From: Carnobacterium mobile DSM 4848 | GTDB taxonomy: Bacteria; Bacillota; Bacilli; Lactobacillales; Carnobacteriaceae | NCBI RefSeq assembly: GCF_000744825.1 | Contig: NZ_JQMR01000001.1 | Span: 2,341,501 to 2,405,500, forward strand | Reading direction: 5' to 3' | Length of the DNA: 64,000 nt | Shown here: positions 8,653-17,289 of the stretch, one piece after another | Numbering within the stretch: position 1 is the stretch's first letter | Layout: the number at the start of each line of letters is the position of its first letter | Notes under the pieces: model-generated | What the model was told of the DNA's origin: nothing | The model's database searches: none | The model's input: the letters and a program-made list of their open reading frames with translations, nothing else | Made by a program: the position numbers and the translations under genes

Positions 8653-9135
8653 ATGAAGTTAGTAATCAAAGAAAAGCATTTTTCATTGCGAGATACCCTA
8701 ACAGTACAAGATGAAAAAGGTAAGACTGTATATGAAATTAAAAGCAAACTGGTTTCATTAGGAAATAAAGTGATGATCTATGATAAAGAGCAGCAAGAAG
8801 CTGCTTCTATTGAAGAAAATAAAATTGGATTTGCCCCTAAATATACGATTTATCAGCAGGGAGAAAAAATAGCAGTTATTAAAAAAGGAAAAAATTTGAT
8901 TGGATCAGATTATACAATTGATAAATTAGATTGGAAAATCACAGGAAATGTAGAAAAAGAAGATTTTCATATAAAAAAAGGATTAAGTACAATTGCTTCA
9001 TTTAAGAAAAAGTTGATTTCTATGGGCGATGCGTTCGTATTGGATGTAGACCAGGAAAAAGATGCTTTAACCGCATTAGCGATTGTTGCAGCTATTAAAA
9101 GCATCGAAGAGAATGCAGAAGAGAACAAACAATAG
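8653..9135 (+). CDS. LURP-one-related (DUF567/YxjI-like) protein
   Basis: A 160-residue protein matching the LURP-one/tubby-like fold family. It has a repetitive beta-rich pattern (FSLRDTLTVQDEKGKTVYEIKS, then GSDYTIDKLDWKITGN, then GDAFVLDV) and a Glu/Lys-rich tail. The function of bacterial members is unknown; a membrane or phospholipid association has been suggested from the fold. There is no signal peptide. It lies 39 bp before the DUF6440 gene and probably shares its transcript. Confidence 0.7.
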   Translation: MKLVIKEKHFSLRDTLTVQDEKGKTVYEIKSKLVSLGNKVMIYDKEQQEAASIEENKIGFAPKYTIYQQGEKIAVIKKGKNLIGSDYTIDKLDWKITGNVEKEDFHIKKGLSTIASFKKKLISMGDAFVLDVDQEKDALTALAIVAAIKSIEENAEENKQ

Positions 9136-9173
9136 TTTTTTTCAGTTGAACTAAAACAAAAAGGGGTGATGAT

Positions 9174-9359
9174 ATGAGTAAACAGCAAGAAGAACACTTT
9201 GTGGTAACGTATAAAGAAGGAAAAATGACACAACGAGTGGTGCTAGTTGATCGTAAAACGGGCGTTAATTACCTTTATGTAGGAAGCGGGTATGGCGGAG
9301 GGTTATCTGTACTACTTGATGCAGAAGGATCACCGATTGTCACAGAATTAGAGGAGTAG
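9174..9359 (+). CDS. Small DUF6440-like protein
   Basis: A 61-residue protein with the family pattern VDRKTGVNYLYVxxGYGGGLxxLLDxxGxP. It is preceded by AAAGGGGTGATGAT, a good ribosome site. The function is unknown. The gene follows the LURP-one-like gene at short distance and is closed by a terminator, so the two probably form a small operon. Confidence 0.65.
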   Translation: MSKQQEEHFVVTYKEGKMTQRVVLVDRKTGVNYLYVGSGYGGGLSVLLDAEGSPIVTELEE

Positions 9360-9383
9360 TTAAGCTAAGCAGGGGTTAAAATA

Positions 9384-9452
9384 AAAAAGAACAAGTATCT
9401 TTAAGAAGATGTACGGAAAGTACGAATCCATAAAGATGCTTGTTCTTTTTTG
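9384..9452. terminator. Bidirectional terminator
   Basis: AAAAAAGAACAAGTATCTTTA pairs with TAAAGATGCTTGTTCTTTTTT around a loop that itself holds GTAC palindromes. It lies between the DUF6440 gene (plus) and the YesL-like gene (minus). Confidence 0.8.
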
Positions 9453-9475
9453 TCTTTTAATGTAATGTCAACGGC

Positions 9476-10099
9476 TTACTCTGAAGTGATCGGCTTATCT
9501 GAATGAAACTTTTGTAAAGAGTGAGCTGCTGTTTTAGTAGCAAGCAAAGCAATCAGGCTAAACGGAAAGAAAAAGAATAAAGCAGGCCAGAACAACAATG
9601 CTCCAATAATAACAGCTATTGAAAGTAACAAAGAAAGTGTAACTAAAGGTTTGGTAACTCCAATAGTCAATGCCAAAAAGTAAACGCGTGGAATTGATAA
9701 CGTATATTGAACAAAAATAGGAAAACTATATAAAACCAGTAAAGCAAACAAGATGGCTAGTGAGTAGATGGCATACCGTAAGACAAGAAAACCGGCTGAT
9801 GATTGACCGCTGAGAGACTGAATATCAATAAATAATATTATGCCTACTGCGGTCAGCGGCAAACCGATAAGATAACTTTTCCAAAAGTTTTTACGGAAGA
9901 AAGAAAGGAAAGTCCGAAAAACCGGTATTTTTGTATCGCCTTTTTCCCATTTCCGTACTACTTCAAATAAAGCTACAATAGAAGGAAGAAGGGTGAAAAT
10001 AGGAATAGAAAATAGTAAAAAAACAAGGTTTACTAGAGCTAAACGAGCTGCCCATTCTGTTCCAACAATCACAGCTTCTGAAAAAAACCGTTTATTCAT
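9476..10099 (-). CDS. YesL-like DUF624 membrane protein
   Basis: A 207-residue membrane protein of the DUF624/YesL family with about five hydrophobic segments. It has the typical early pattern LVFLLFSIPIFTLLPSIVALFEV and a WEKGD motif followed by FFRKNFWKSYLIGLP. YesL-type proteins are regularly encoded with carbohydrate ABC importers, as here. The gene is last in the order binding protein, permease, permease, YesL on the minus strand, 90 bp after the second permease. The function is unknown; an accessory role in sugar uptake is inferred from context. Confidence 0.75.
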   Translation of the reverse strand: MNKRFFSEAVIVGTEWAARLALVNLVFLLFSIPIFTLLPSIVALFEVVRKWEKGDTKIPVFRTFLSFFRKNFWKSYLIGLPLTAVGIILFIDIQSLSGQSSAGFLVLRYAIYSLAILFALLVLYSFPIFVQYTLSIPRVYFLALTIGVTKPLVTLSLLLSIAVIIGALLFWPALFFFFPFSLIALLATKTAAHSLQKFHSDKPITSE

Positions 10100-10189
10100 A
10101 AATTAACTGACCTCTCTTTCTCAATAGCCTCTTTTTGCTGATAAACTGATTCTAAAACATAAAAATCTGTTTTGGCAAAAGTATGTAGC

Positions 10190-11086
10190 TTACCCTTTTG
10201 AACCAGCAGTTAAATCCATACCTTCAATAAAGTAACGTTGTGCGAAGAAAAATAGTAAAACGGTTGGCAATAAGACAAGTGTTGCTCCTGCCATCAAGTA
10301 GTTCCATTGAGAAGATGCTTGGCTTTGGAATGTTTTTAATCCAATTTGTAAAGTGTACATAGACTCTTCATGAATATAAAGCAAAGGACCTAAAAAGTCA
10401 TTCCATGCCCCATTGAAAGCACCAATCGCAATAGTAATAATTGCTGGTTTAGTCAGTGGAATCATTAGATGACTCCAAATGTACAAATGACTGGCCCCGT
10501 CTATCTTAGCAGCCTCAACGAGCTCATTACTAATTGACATATAAAACTGACGCATGATGAAAATACTGAAAGCATTTCCGAAAAAGGATGGTACAATCAA
10601 GGGTAAATAAGTTCCTACCCAACCGATTTTTGAAAACAATACATATTGTGGAATCATGGTAACAAAACCTGGAATCATCATTGTCGTTAAGACCAGTGAA
10701 AACAACATATTGCGGCCTGGAAAAGAAATTTTTGCAAAGCCGTAAGCAATGAATGAGTTAGAAAGAACATTTCCGATAACCACAAAGAAAGTAATGAACA
10801 GCGTATTTAACGCATAACGGATGAAGGGAAAAGTTCGAATTGTTTCACCATAGTTTTGCCATTGTACATTACTAGGAAATAGTGTAGGAGGAATTTTAAC
10901 GATTTCTGACATTGGTTTTAAGGAAGTGGATACCATCCAAACGATAGGAGCCATTAAAATGATGCTTACACTTACTAATAAAATAAAGATAATCAGTTTT
11001 AACGTTTTTTCTGATTTTTTTTTGCTTTTAAAGTGATTCTTTTTTACAGTTGGATCAGCATCAGCTGTATAAACTGTTTTTTCCAT
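10190..11086 (-). CDS. Carbohydrate ABC transporter permease (MalG-type, CUT1)
   Basis: A 298-residue inner permease with six membrane helices after a charged N-terminal tail. The EAA loop that contacts the ATPase is visible as NELVEAAKIDGASHLYIWSHLMIPL. I chose the ATG at 11086, where AAGGAGGT stands at ideal spacing; the open frame extends 10 codons further without one. The start overlaps the stop of the upstream permease (TAATG), so translation is coupled. No ATPase gene is present in this operon, so a shared MsmX/MsmK-type ATPase is expected to energise it (inferred from other Firmicutes). Confidence 0.88.
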   Translation of the reverse strand: MEKTVYTADADPTVKKNHFKSKKKSEKTLKLIIFILLVSVSIILMAPIVWMVSTSLKPMSEIVKIPPTLFPSNVQWQNYGETIRTFPFIRYALNTLFITFFVVIGNVLSNSFIAYGFAKISFPGRNMLFSLVLTTMMIPGFVTMIPQYVLFSKIGWVGTYLPLIVPSFFGNAFSIFIMRQFYMSISNELVEAAKIDGASHLYIWSHLMIPLTKPAIITIAIGAFNGAWNDFLGPLLYIHEESMYTLQIGLKTFQSQASSQWNYLMAGATLVLLPTVLLFFFAQRYFIEGMDLTAGSKG

Positions 11087-12021
11087 TAGGTTTGACCTCC
11101 TTCGTATCGTACCCATAGAGGCGCAAGTTTCAGATTAATCAATGTTAGTATAAAGACAATCAGGAACAATCCCCAAGACATAGCCATAGCATATCCCATA
11201 TCAAAAGCTACAAAAGCTTTGTTCCACATATGCAAGTTATAAAATAATAAGGAATTAGCTGGTCCGCCTGACCCACTATCGGTCATAACATACGCTTCTT
11301 GGAATATTTGGAAAGCACCGATGATTGATGTAACGACATTGAAGAAAATGATTGGCGTGATCATCGGTAATGTAATATGCCAAAAACGTTTGATCATATT
11401 GGCACCGTCTAATTCTGCCGATTCGTAAAGCTGACTTGGGACATTTTGCAGCGTGGCTAGGAAAAGCAGCATCGAGCCCCCAACGCTCCATAGGCTCATG
11501 ATAATAAGTGCTGGTTTTGTCCATTGTGGATCAAATAGCCAAGCTGGTCCATTAATGCCGATGAAATGTAAAAGCGTATTGACTAATCCAGTAGAAGGCG
11601 CTAGCAGTTGCATCCATAATACGTAAACAGCGACTCCTGATAAAATAGCTGGCATATAGAATATGGTTCTGAAAAATTTGATACCACGCATTTTTTGGTT
11701 AAGCAATACCGCCATTAGAACAGCTCCAACAGCATTCAGAGGAACACTAAAGATAACGTAATAAATTGTATTATAAAGAGATTTCCAAAATAATCCATCT
11801 TGAGTAAACATCCGCTTATAGTTGTCCAACCCAATAAAATCTATTTTAGAAGTTAAATTATAGTTTGTAAAACTTCCATACAAAGAAAAAAGCATAGGAC
11901 CCATTAAAAAAGAAATAAATCCTATAATAAAAGGAGAGACGAAGAGCAGTCCCCACAGAGCTTCTTGTTTCTTTAATTTTGTCCATTTCATTTTAGTCTT
12001 TTTTTGTTTTTTAGCCAGCAT
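11086..12021 (-). CDS. Carbohydrate ABC transporter permease (MalF-type, CUT1)
   Basis: A 311-residue permease with a Lys-rich cytoplasmic N-terminus and six helices. The EAA loop is QLYESAELDGANMIKRFWHITLPM. I chose the ATG at 12021, which follows GTGGTGATC; the open frame offers one ATG-like start four codons earlier. It is the first of the two permeases of the minus-strand importer and overlaps the next gene by one base. An intercistronic hairpin separates it from the binding-protein gene upstream. The sugar transported cannot be told from the permease sequence. Confidence 0.88.
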   Translation of the reverse strand: MLAKKQKKTKMKWTKLKKQEALWGLLFVSPFIIGFISFLMGPMLFSLYGSFTNYNLTSKIDFIGLDNYKRMFTQDGLFWKSLYNTIYYVIFSVPLNAVGAVLMAVLLNQKMRGIKFFRTIFYMPAILSGVAVYVLWMQLLAPSTGLVNTLLHFIGINGPAWLFDPQWTKPALIIMSLWSVGGSMLLFLATLQNVPSQLYESAELDGANMIKRFWHITLPMITPIIFFNVVTSIIGAFQIFQEAYVMTDSGSGGPANSLLFYNLHMWNKAFVAFDMGYAMAMSWGLFLIVFILTLINLKLAPLWVRYEGGQT

Positions 12022-12115
12022 TGTGATCACCACGTTTCTTTTTTTATTTTAGTAAACGACGTTTAGATTGTAATCATATATATTTATCCTGATTAAAGAA
12101 ATAAAGCTTGAACCG

Positions 12116-12153
12116 GCTTGAAGACCAGTTTATAGCAAAACTGGTCTTCAAGC
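12116..12153 (-). other. Intercistronic 16-bp perfect hairpin between binding protein and permease
   Basis: GCTTGAAGACCAGTTT pairs perfectly with AAACTGGTCTTCAAGC over a 6-nt loop. On the minus strand there is no T tract after it, so it is not a simple terminator. Its position, just past the binding-protein gene and before the permeases, fits an mRNA-stabilising or attenuating element that gives excess binding protein over permease. Confidence 0.65.
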
Positions 12154-12178
12154 CCAGTACCAAAGCTTGTTAAAATTT

Positions 12179-13516
12179 TTATTTATTTTGTTCGACGAGT
12201 TTTTCTACAGAACTTTGAGCATCTTTCAAAGCATCTTCCGGTGATTTTTTACCTAACATAACAGCATCGATCTCTGTATTGACTAATGGCAAGTAATCAG
12301 GCGCAGAAAGTGGAGTAGGTGTGATTACTGTAGTTTCAAGAGCCTTATTGGCCATTTCGTAAATCAAACGTCCATTATCATCAAGTTCAGGATTTGTTGC
12401 TAAGCTTTCATTGGCTTCTTGATTTGCCATGATATCGAAGCCTTTTGAGCCCCAATATTCTTGAACTTCATCGCTGGTTAAGTATTTAATGAATTCCCAT
12501 GATGCATCTGGGTTTTTAGCTCCATAAGGAATTTCTGCTGTAAATCCTCCACCCCAACTGTAATGGCCAGAACCTTCTGTTTTTTCTGGTAAAAGGGCAA
12601 CGCCGAAATTGATATCGTGCTCTAACTCATTCAATTCGACTAGATAGTTAATATTTTGACCTCTCATAGCAACAAGTTCGGATACAAATGGATCAGCAAT
12701 GCCTGCCCCGAATTCAGCTTCGTAAGAATCTACTGTGCTTTTTCCAATGTGTTTTTGCCAGTCTAAAATCCATTGAAGTGAATCAACTTTATCTGGAGTG
12801 TTGATTTTCACATTATCTTTATCATCAAACCAGCTTACTCCGTTATCAGCGTTAAGAGCCCATACATCTGGTCCAGTACTCCAAAGAGGATAAAACCCGA
12901 TTGTTTTCCACTTGTCGCCATCTTTTTCTTCTAAAGCAGCTGAATATTTTTCTAAGTCAGCCCAAGTAGCAGGCGGTGTTTCAGGATCTAATCCAGCTTT
13001 TTCAAACAAGTCTTTATTATAAAAAAGGACTTGTGTATCTGTATTAAACGGCAGTCCATAGACATCATCTTCAAACGTTGCAGCGTCTAATAATTGTGGA
13101 TAAAATCGTCCTTTAATGTCTTCATCTTCTTTATCGATGTACTCTTGTAGATCAATGGCTTGATTCGCATCAGCCCGTTGTCTAACAGAATTGATGTCTT
13201 GGATGATGACATCAGGCGGATTACCGGCAGCTACAGAGGCAAGAGACTTGGTCCAGATGTCTCCCCAAGGTTGAAACACATGTTTCACAACGATATCATC
13301 TTGTTTTTCATTGAAGTCGGAAATAATTTTTTCAACTGCTTCATTCCGTGGACCAGATCCCCAGAAACTCCAAAATTCCAGTTCTACAGGACCATCACCT
13401 GATTTTGTGCTTGACTTTTCATTAGCTGTTTCATTATTTCCGCCGCAACCTGCAAGCAGGAAGACGGAGCTAACGGTTAAAGCTATTGTTGCCCAAAAAC
13501 GTTTTTTTATTTTCAT
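12179..13516 (-). CDS. Sugar ABC transporter substrate-binding lipoprotein
   Basis: A 445-residue family-1 extracellular solute-binding protein. The signal peptide ends in the lipobox LLAGC with Cys24, followed by a Gly/Asn/Ser linker. The mature part shows the usual pattern VELEFWSFWG...EKIISDFNEKQDDI and the hinge region PDVIIQDINS. I chose the ATG at 13516, behind a GGGGTGGGG ribosome site; the frame is open five codons more from a TTG. It heads the minus-strand importer operon. The ligand is unknown; an oligosaccharide is likely given the CUT1 permeases. Confidence 0.88.
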   Translation of the reverse strand: MKIKKRFWATIALTVSSVFLLAGCGGNNETANEKSSTKSGDGPVELEFWSFWGSGPRNEAVEKIISDFNEKQDDIVVKHVFQPWGDIWTKSLASVAAGNPPDVIIQDINSVRQRADANQAIDLQEYIDKEDEDIKGRFYPQLLDAATFEDDVYGLPFNTDTQVLFYNKDLFEKAGLDPETPPATWADLEKYSAALEEKDGDKWKTIGFYPLWSTGPDVWALNADNGVSWFDDKDNVKINTPDKVDSLQWILDWQKHIGKSTVDSYEAEFGAGIADPFVSELVAMRGQNINYLVELNELEHDINFGVALLPEKTEGSGHYSWGGGFTAEIPYGAKNPDASWEFIKYLTSDEVQEYWGSKGFDIMANQEANESLATNPELDDNGRLIYEMANKALETTVITPTPLSAPDYLPLVNTEIDAVMLGKKSPEDALKDAQSSVEKLVEQNK

Positions 13517-14044
13517 CTTTCCCCACCCCAACCTTTTTATATTTAAACGACTGTGTTAAAAATATAAGAGCATGATAACTATTTAAAACAGCACCTCCTA
13601 GAAAATAGCATATTAATATAAGAGATTAATGCTATAAAAGTCTCCCACTAAAAAAGCAACCCCTTACAATATGAAAGTAAAAAAAACAAATTCTAGAAAA
13701 CACCCTAAGTGGCTTAAATAGGTACTTAAACTACTTCAAAGAGTGATACAGATAGTGAAAAGTACCGCTTCTTTTTTTAGGAAGTTTATCTTCTTTTAAA
13801 GTATAACACTACAAGGGTTTTGTCAATTTTAAAGACGTTAACAGAGAGACAAAAAAGGAACCGTTGATACTATATCGTTGATACTGGTCTTATGTGTACT
13901 ACTTCTTCTCCTTTCTCGTATATCGCTTTTACCAGATAAAAAGAGCTTCTTTTATAAAAAAAAAATAAAAATATGATATGATAATGAAAACGCAAACATA
14001 AAAAGAAGTGCTTTTTAATTCTATGGAAAATGGAGGGAACAGAA
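13517..14044. other. Divergent promoter region of the two sugar importers
   Basis: A 528-bp AT-rich gap between the start codons of two divergent binding-protein genes. A cre site lies at its right end (see separate entry). No gene-like frame on either strand has a ribosome site. No regulator gene is found beside either importer. Confidence 0.5.
13984..13999 (+). promoter_or_regulatory. cre site (CcpA operator) of the plus-strand sugar importer
   Basis: ATGAAAACGCAAACAT matches the 16-bp consensus WTGNAARCGNWWWCAW at every position. It lies just downstream of -10-like sequence (TATGAT/GATAAT near 13973-13985) and 46 bp before the start codon. It therefore covers the probable transcription start, and catabolite repression by CcpA is expected. 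Confidence 0.7.
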
Positions 14045-15355
14045 ATGAAAAAGTTGGCTGTTTTACTTTATGGTGTAGTAGGCTTGATGCTGTTAGTTGC
14101 ATGTACGGGTTCAGATGGAACAGATTCAAAACAATCCAACAGTTCAAAAGATACTGCATTGACGGTTTGGGCTTGGGATAAAAATTTTAATATTCCAATT
14201 ATGGAAAAAGCAGGAGAGTACTATAAAAAAGACGGACATGAAGATTTTAAGTTGACCATTTCTGAAATGTCTAACGACGATACTAAACAGAAACTGGTTT
14301 CTGGGTTTACATCAGGTGTATCAGAAGGACTGCCGGATATCGTATTAGTGGAAGACTATGATACTCAAAGTTTTTTAACCAATTACGAAGGAAAGTTTGC
14401 TGATTTATCAGATGAAATCGATTTTTCTCAATTTGCAGAATATAAAGTCGATGCGGTTTCTCAGGATAAAGGCGTTTACGCTGTTCCATTTGATTCGGGA
14501 TCTGCAGGTTTATATTATCGTACAGACTATCTTGAAGAAGCCGGCTATACTCCTGATGATCTCAAAGATTTAACTTGGTCAGAGTTTATTCAAATTGGAA
14601 AAGATGTAAAAGAAAAAATCGGAAAATGGTTTGTAGCGTTTATTCCCAACAGAGGAACGCATTATATGCAAATGGCTATGCAGTCAGCAGGAGTTTGGTA
14701 TTTTGATAAAGAAGGAAAAGTCTATTTCAAAAACAATCCTGTTATCAGAGAAATGGCAGAAGTTCTTAAAGAAATAGAAAAAAATAATTTGGCTAAACCA
14801 GTGGATTACTTTGCAGCAGAAGGTATTGGAGCCGTTACTAGTGGAGAAGTAGCAGCTGTTGTCTCAGCTGTTTGGTATTCAGCAACGATCAAGTCAGCAG
14901 AAGACCAAGCAGGCAAATGGGCATACACGACTATCCCAAAACTGGAAACAGTAAAAAATGCCACTCATTATTCTAATCTGGGCGGCTCAAGTTGGATGGT
15001 TTTAGAAGACTCTCCTAATAAAGAAGCGGCCATTGATTTCCTTAAAACCGAATTTGCTGGTAATGATGAATTCTATCAAGAGATTTTAGTTGATAATGGT
15101 GCTGTTGGAACTTATCTTCCTTCTCAAACAGGAGAAGCTTATCAATACAAAGACCCTTATTTTAACGATGCACAAATATACAAAGATTTTTCAGAATGGA
15201 TGGAAAAAATTCCTGGAGTAGACTATGGCGTAAACACAAATATAGCCATGGAAGCTTTAAGATCAGTGTTGCAAGATTATTTTGACGATAAAATTTCGTT
15301 AGATGAAATGTTGGAGCAAGCAGAAGACTATTATAATATGCAAATCGGAGAATAA
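14045..15355 (+). CDS. Sugar ABC transporter substrate-binding lipoprotein
   Basis: A 436-residue extracellular solute-binding protein. The signal peptide has lipobox LVAC with Cys20, followed by a Ser/Asn/Asp linker and TALTVWAWDKNFNIPIMEKA, the first strand and helix of a family-1 binding protein. I chose the ATG at 14045, where GGAGGG sits 7 nt upstream; an earlier in-frame ATG overlaps that ribosome site. It is the first of three genes of a CUT1 importer with its own cre site. It is only distantly similar to the binding protein of the divergent operon, so the two systems probably take up different sugars. Confidence 0.88.
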   Translation: MKKLAVLLYGVVGLMLLVACTGSDGTDSKQSNSSKDTALTVWAWDKNFNIPIMEKAGEYYKKDGHEDFKLTISEMSNDDTKQKLVSGFTSGVSEGLPDIVLVEDYDTQSFLTNYEGKFADLSDEIDFSQFAEYKVDAVSQDKGVYAVPFDSGSAGLYYRTDYLEEAGYTPDDLKDLTWSEFIQIGKDVKEKIGKWFVAFIPNRGTHYMQMAMQSAGVWYFDKEGKVYFKNNPVIREMAEVLKEIEKNNLAKPVDYFAAEGIGAVTSGEVAAVVSAVWYSATIKSAEDQAGKWAYTTIPKLETVKNATHYSNLGGSSWMVLEDSPNKEAAIDFLKTEFAGNDEFYQEILVDNGAVGTYLPSQTGEAYQYKDPYFNDAQIYKDFSEWMEKIPGVDYGVNTNIAMEALRSVLQDYFDDKISLDEMLEQAEDYYNMQIGE

Positions 15356-15416
15356 AATTTTGATTCTTAACTACACGAATGATCAAATAATTCTCAAAGG
15401 ATAGAGGAGGTTAGTA

Positions 15417-16289
15417 ATGAAACCGAAAAAGATATCAGGAAAAGGAGAAGTTTGGAAATTTATTATATTTGCTGTTCTTTTCGGCAGTGCTTTTCTACTT
15501 TATCCCATTTTTTATTCCATTTATATTTCTTTTCATAGCATGCAAGGCCTTAATTCTGTTTTTAATGGGCTCCATAACTATATTCGGATGGCTCAAGATA
15601 CTGTCTTTTGGAAGGCACTCTTGAATAATTTTACGTACTTGATTTTTCAAGTGCCGATTATGTTGATCTTGGGCTTATTGTTAGCCTTTATGCTAAATTC
15701 ATCAACGCTAAAAGGAAAAACGTTTTTTAGATTGGCACTTTTTCTCCCTTGTGTCACTTCCTTGGTTTCTTATTCTGTTTTATTTAAAATGATGTTTCAA
15801 GTTGGAGGGATCGTAAACAATTTTCTTTTGACGGTTGGAATCATTCAGATGCCCATTAATTGGTTAAATAGTCCGTTTTGGGCAAAAGTAACAGTGATTC
15901 TCGCTTTGTGTTGGCGTTGGACAGGCTACAATATGATTTTTTATCTTGCGGGACTCCAAAACATTTCAGCAGATACATTAGAAGCCGCTTCAATAGATGG
16001 CGCTAACGCGGCTCAAAAATTTTTCCGAATTATTATTCCTCAACTTAAACCGGTAATTGTCTTTACTACGATTACCTCGACGATTGGAACGATTCAGTTA
16101 TTTGACGAAGTTGTCAATTTAACGGGGGGCGGTCCTTCAAATGAAACATTAACCGCTGCTCAATTGATCTATAACCATTCTTTTGTCTACACATCAAATT
16201 TTGGTTACTCAGCAACATTGTCATGGGCACTTGTTGTAATTGTAGCTATATTATCTATTATCCAATTAAAAGTCACCAATAGACCTTAG
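15417..16289 (+). CDS. Carbohydrate ABC transporter permease (MalF-type)
   Basis: A 290-residue permease with six hydrophobic helices. The EAA loop is TLEAASIDGANAAQKFFRIIIPQL near residues 187-210. A GAGGAGGT ribosome site stands upstream of the ATG. The gene lies 61 bp after the binding-protein gene and 33 bp before the second permease gene. No ATPase gene follows; the operon is cut short by an IS element downstream, although the original flanking sequence shows no sign of a lost ATPase. Confidence 0.88.
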   Translation: MKPKKISGKGEVWKFIIFAVLFGSAFLLYPIFYSIYISFHSMQGLNSVFNGLHNYIRMAQDTVFWKALLNNFTYLIFQVPIMLILGLLLAFMLNSSTLKGKTFFRLALFLPCVTSLVSYSVLFKMMFQVGGIVNNFLLTVGIIQMPINWLNSPFWAKVTVILALCWRWTGYNMIFYLAGLQNISADTLEAASIDGANAAQKFFRIIIPQLKPVIVFTTITSTIGTIQLFDEVVNLTGGGPSNETLTAAQLIYNHSFVYTSNFGYSATLSWALVVIVAILSIIQLKVTNRP

Positions 16290-16322
16290 AAGTTTTTAGG
16301 ATAAGGATGAGGAGGAAGAGAA

Positions 16323-17138
16323 ATGAAAACCAAATTGTTGGATACGGCAAGATATCTGTTATTAATTGTATTTTCGTTTATTTCTATTTTTCCTTTTTAC
16401 TGGATGGTTGCAGGAGCAACCAATACATCTAACCAGATAGCTGAAGGGAAAATTACGTTTGGAACACACCTGATCCAAAACATCTCTGATTTATTTAATG
16501 GCTACAACGTTTCGCTGATTATGTGGAATTCCCTTAAAATTTCTTTTGTGACGGTCGTATTGAGTTTACTGGTGACCTCATTAGCAGCATTTGGTTTTGA
16601 AAAATTTAAAACAAAAAAAAGTGAAATCATTTATGCCCTGTTTTTACTTTTTATGATGATTCCTTTTGCTGCTTTAGTTATTCCCTTATTTAGAATGATG
16701 GCCGGATTCCACTTGGTCAATCAGCATATAGCCATTATTCTGCCCGCAGTCTCCAATCTTTTTTTGATCTTTTTCTTTAGACAGAGTTTCAAATCTTTTC
16801 CTGATGAAATCATCGATTCTGGCAGAGTCGAAGGAGCGGGCAGTTATGCAATTTTTTTTAGAATTGTATTCCCAATGATGAAATCTACCTATGCAGCTGC
16901 GACGATCTATGCTTTTATGACTTCTTGGAACAGTTATTTACTGCCGTTGATCATCTTGCAGACAGAAGATAAATACACAATGACGTTGCTGATTTCTGGA
17001 CTATCGTCTTCATCGTATGTTGCAAATTATGGTGTGCAAATGGTTGCCATTATTATTGCTACTATTCCAACACTTATTTTATTTATGTTTATGCAAAGAA
17101 GCTTCGTTGCAGGTATGCTTGGATCGATCAAAGGATAA
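16323..17138 (+). CDS. Carbohydrate ABC transporter permease (MalG-type)
   Basis: A 271-residue permease, the partner of the preceding one. The EAA loop reads EIIDSGRVEGAGSYAIFFRIV, with Ser in place of the usual Ala-Ala, a mild deviation. The ribosome site is GAGGAGG. It is the last gene of the plus-strand importer. The insertion sequence begins 38 bp after the stop codon, and a weak hairpin (CGGTAA/TTACCG at 17155-17171) is the only candidate terminator before it. Confidence 0.87.
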   Translation: MKTKLLDTARYLLLIVFSFISIFPFYWMVAGATNTSNQIAEGKITFGTHLIQNISDLFNGYNVSLIMWNSLKISFVTVVLSLLVTSLAAFGFEKFKTKKSEIIYALFLLFMMIPFAALVIPLFRMMAGFHLVNQHIAIILPAVSNLFLIFFFRQSFKSFPDEIIDSGRVEGAGSYAIFFRIVFPMMKSTYAAATIYAFMTSWNSYLLPLIILQTEDKYTMTLLISGLSSSSYVANYGVQMVAIIIATIPTLILFMFMQRSFVAGMLGSIKG

Positions 17139-17167
17139 AAACAAAGAATAAGAACGGTAAAAAAATT

Positions 17168-17176
17168 ACCGAAGCC
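17168..17176 (+). repeat. Target site duplication, left copy
   Basis: ACCGAAGCC immediately precedes the left inverted repeat of the IS and recurs immediately after the right end. Nine bases is the length expected for ISLre2-family elements. Confidence 0.9.
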
Positions 17177-17289
17177 GTATGTGTAAAATAGTTCTCGAGA
17201 GTTAATAATTTTACTGGAAAAAAGAAAGAAGGCATTCTATCATAAATGTATGCTTGAGCGGCAAATACATAAATGAAAGAGGCCTTCTT

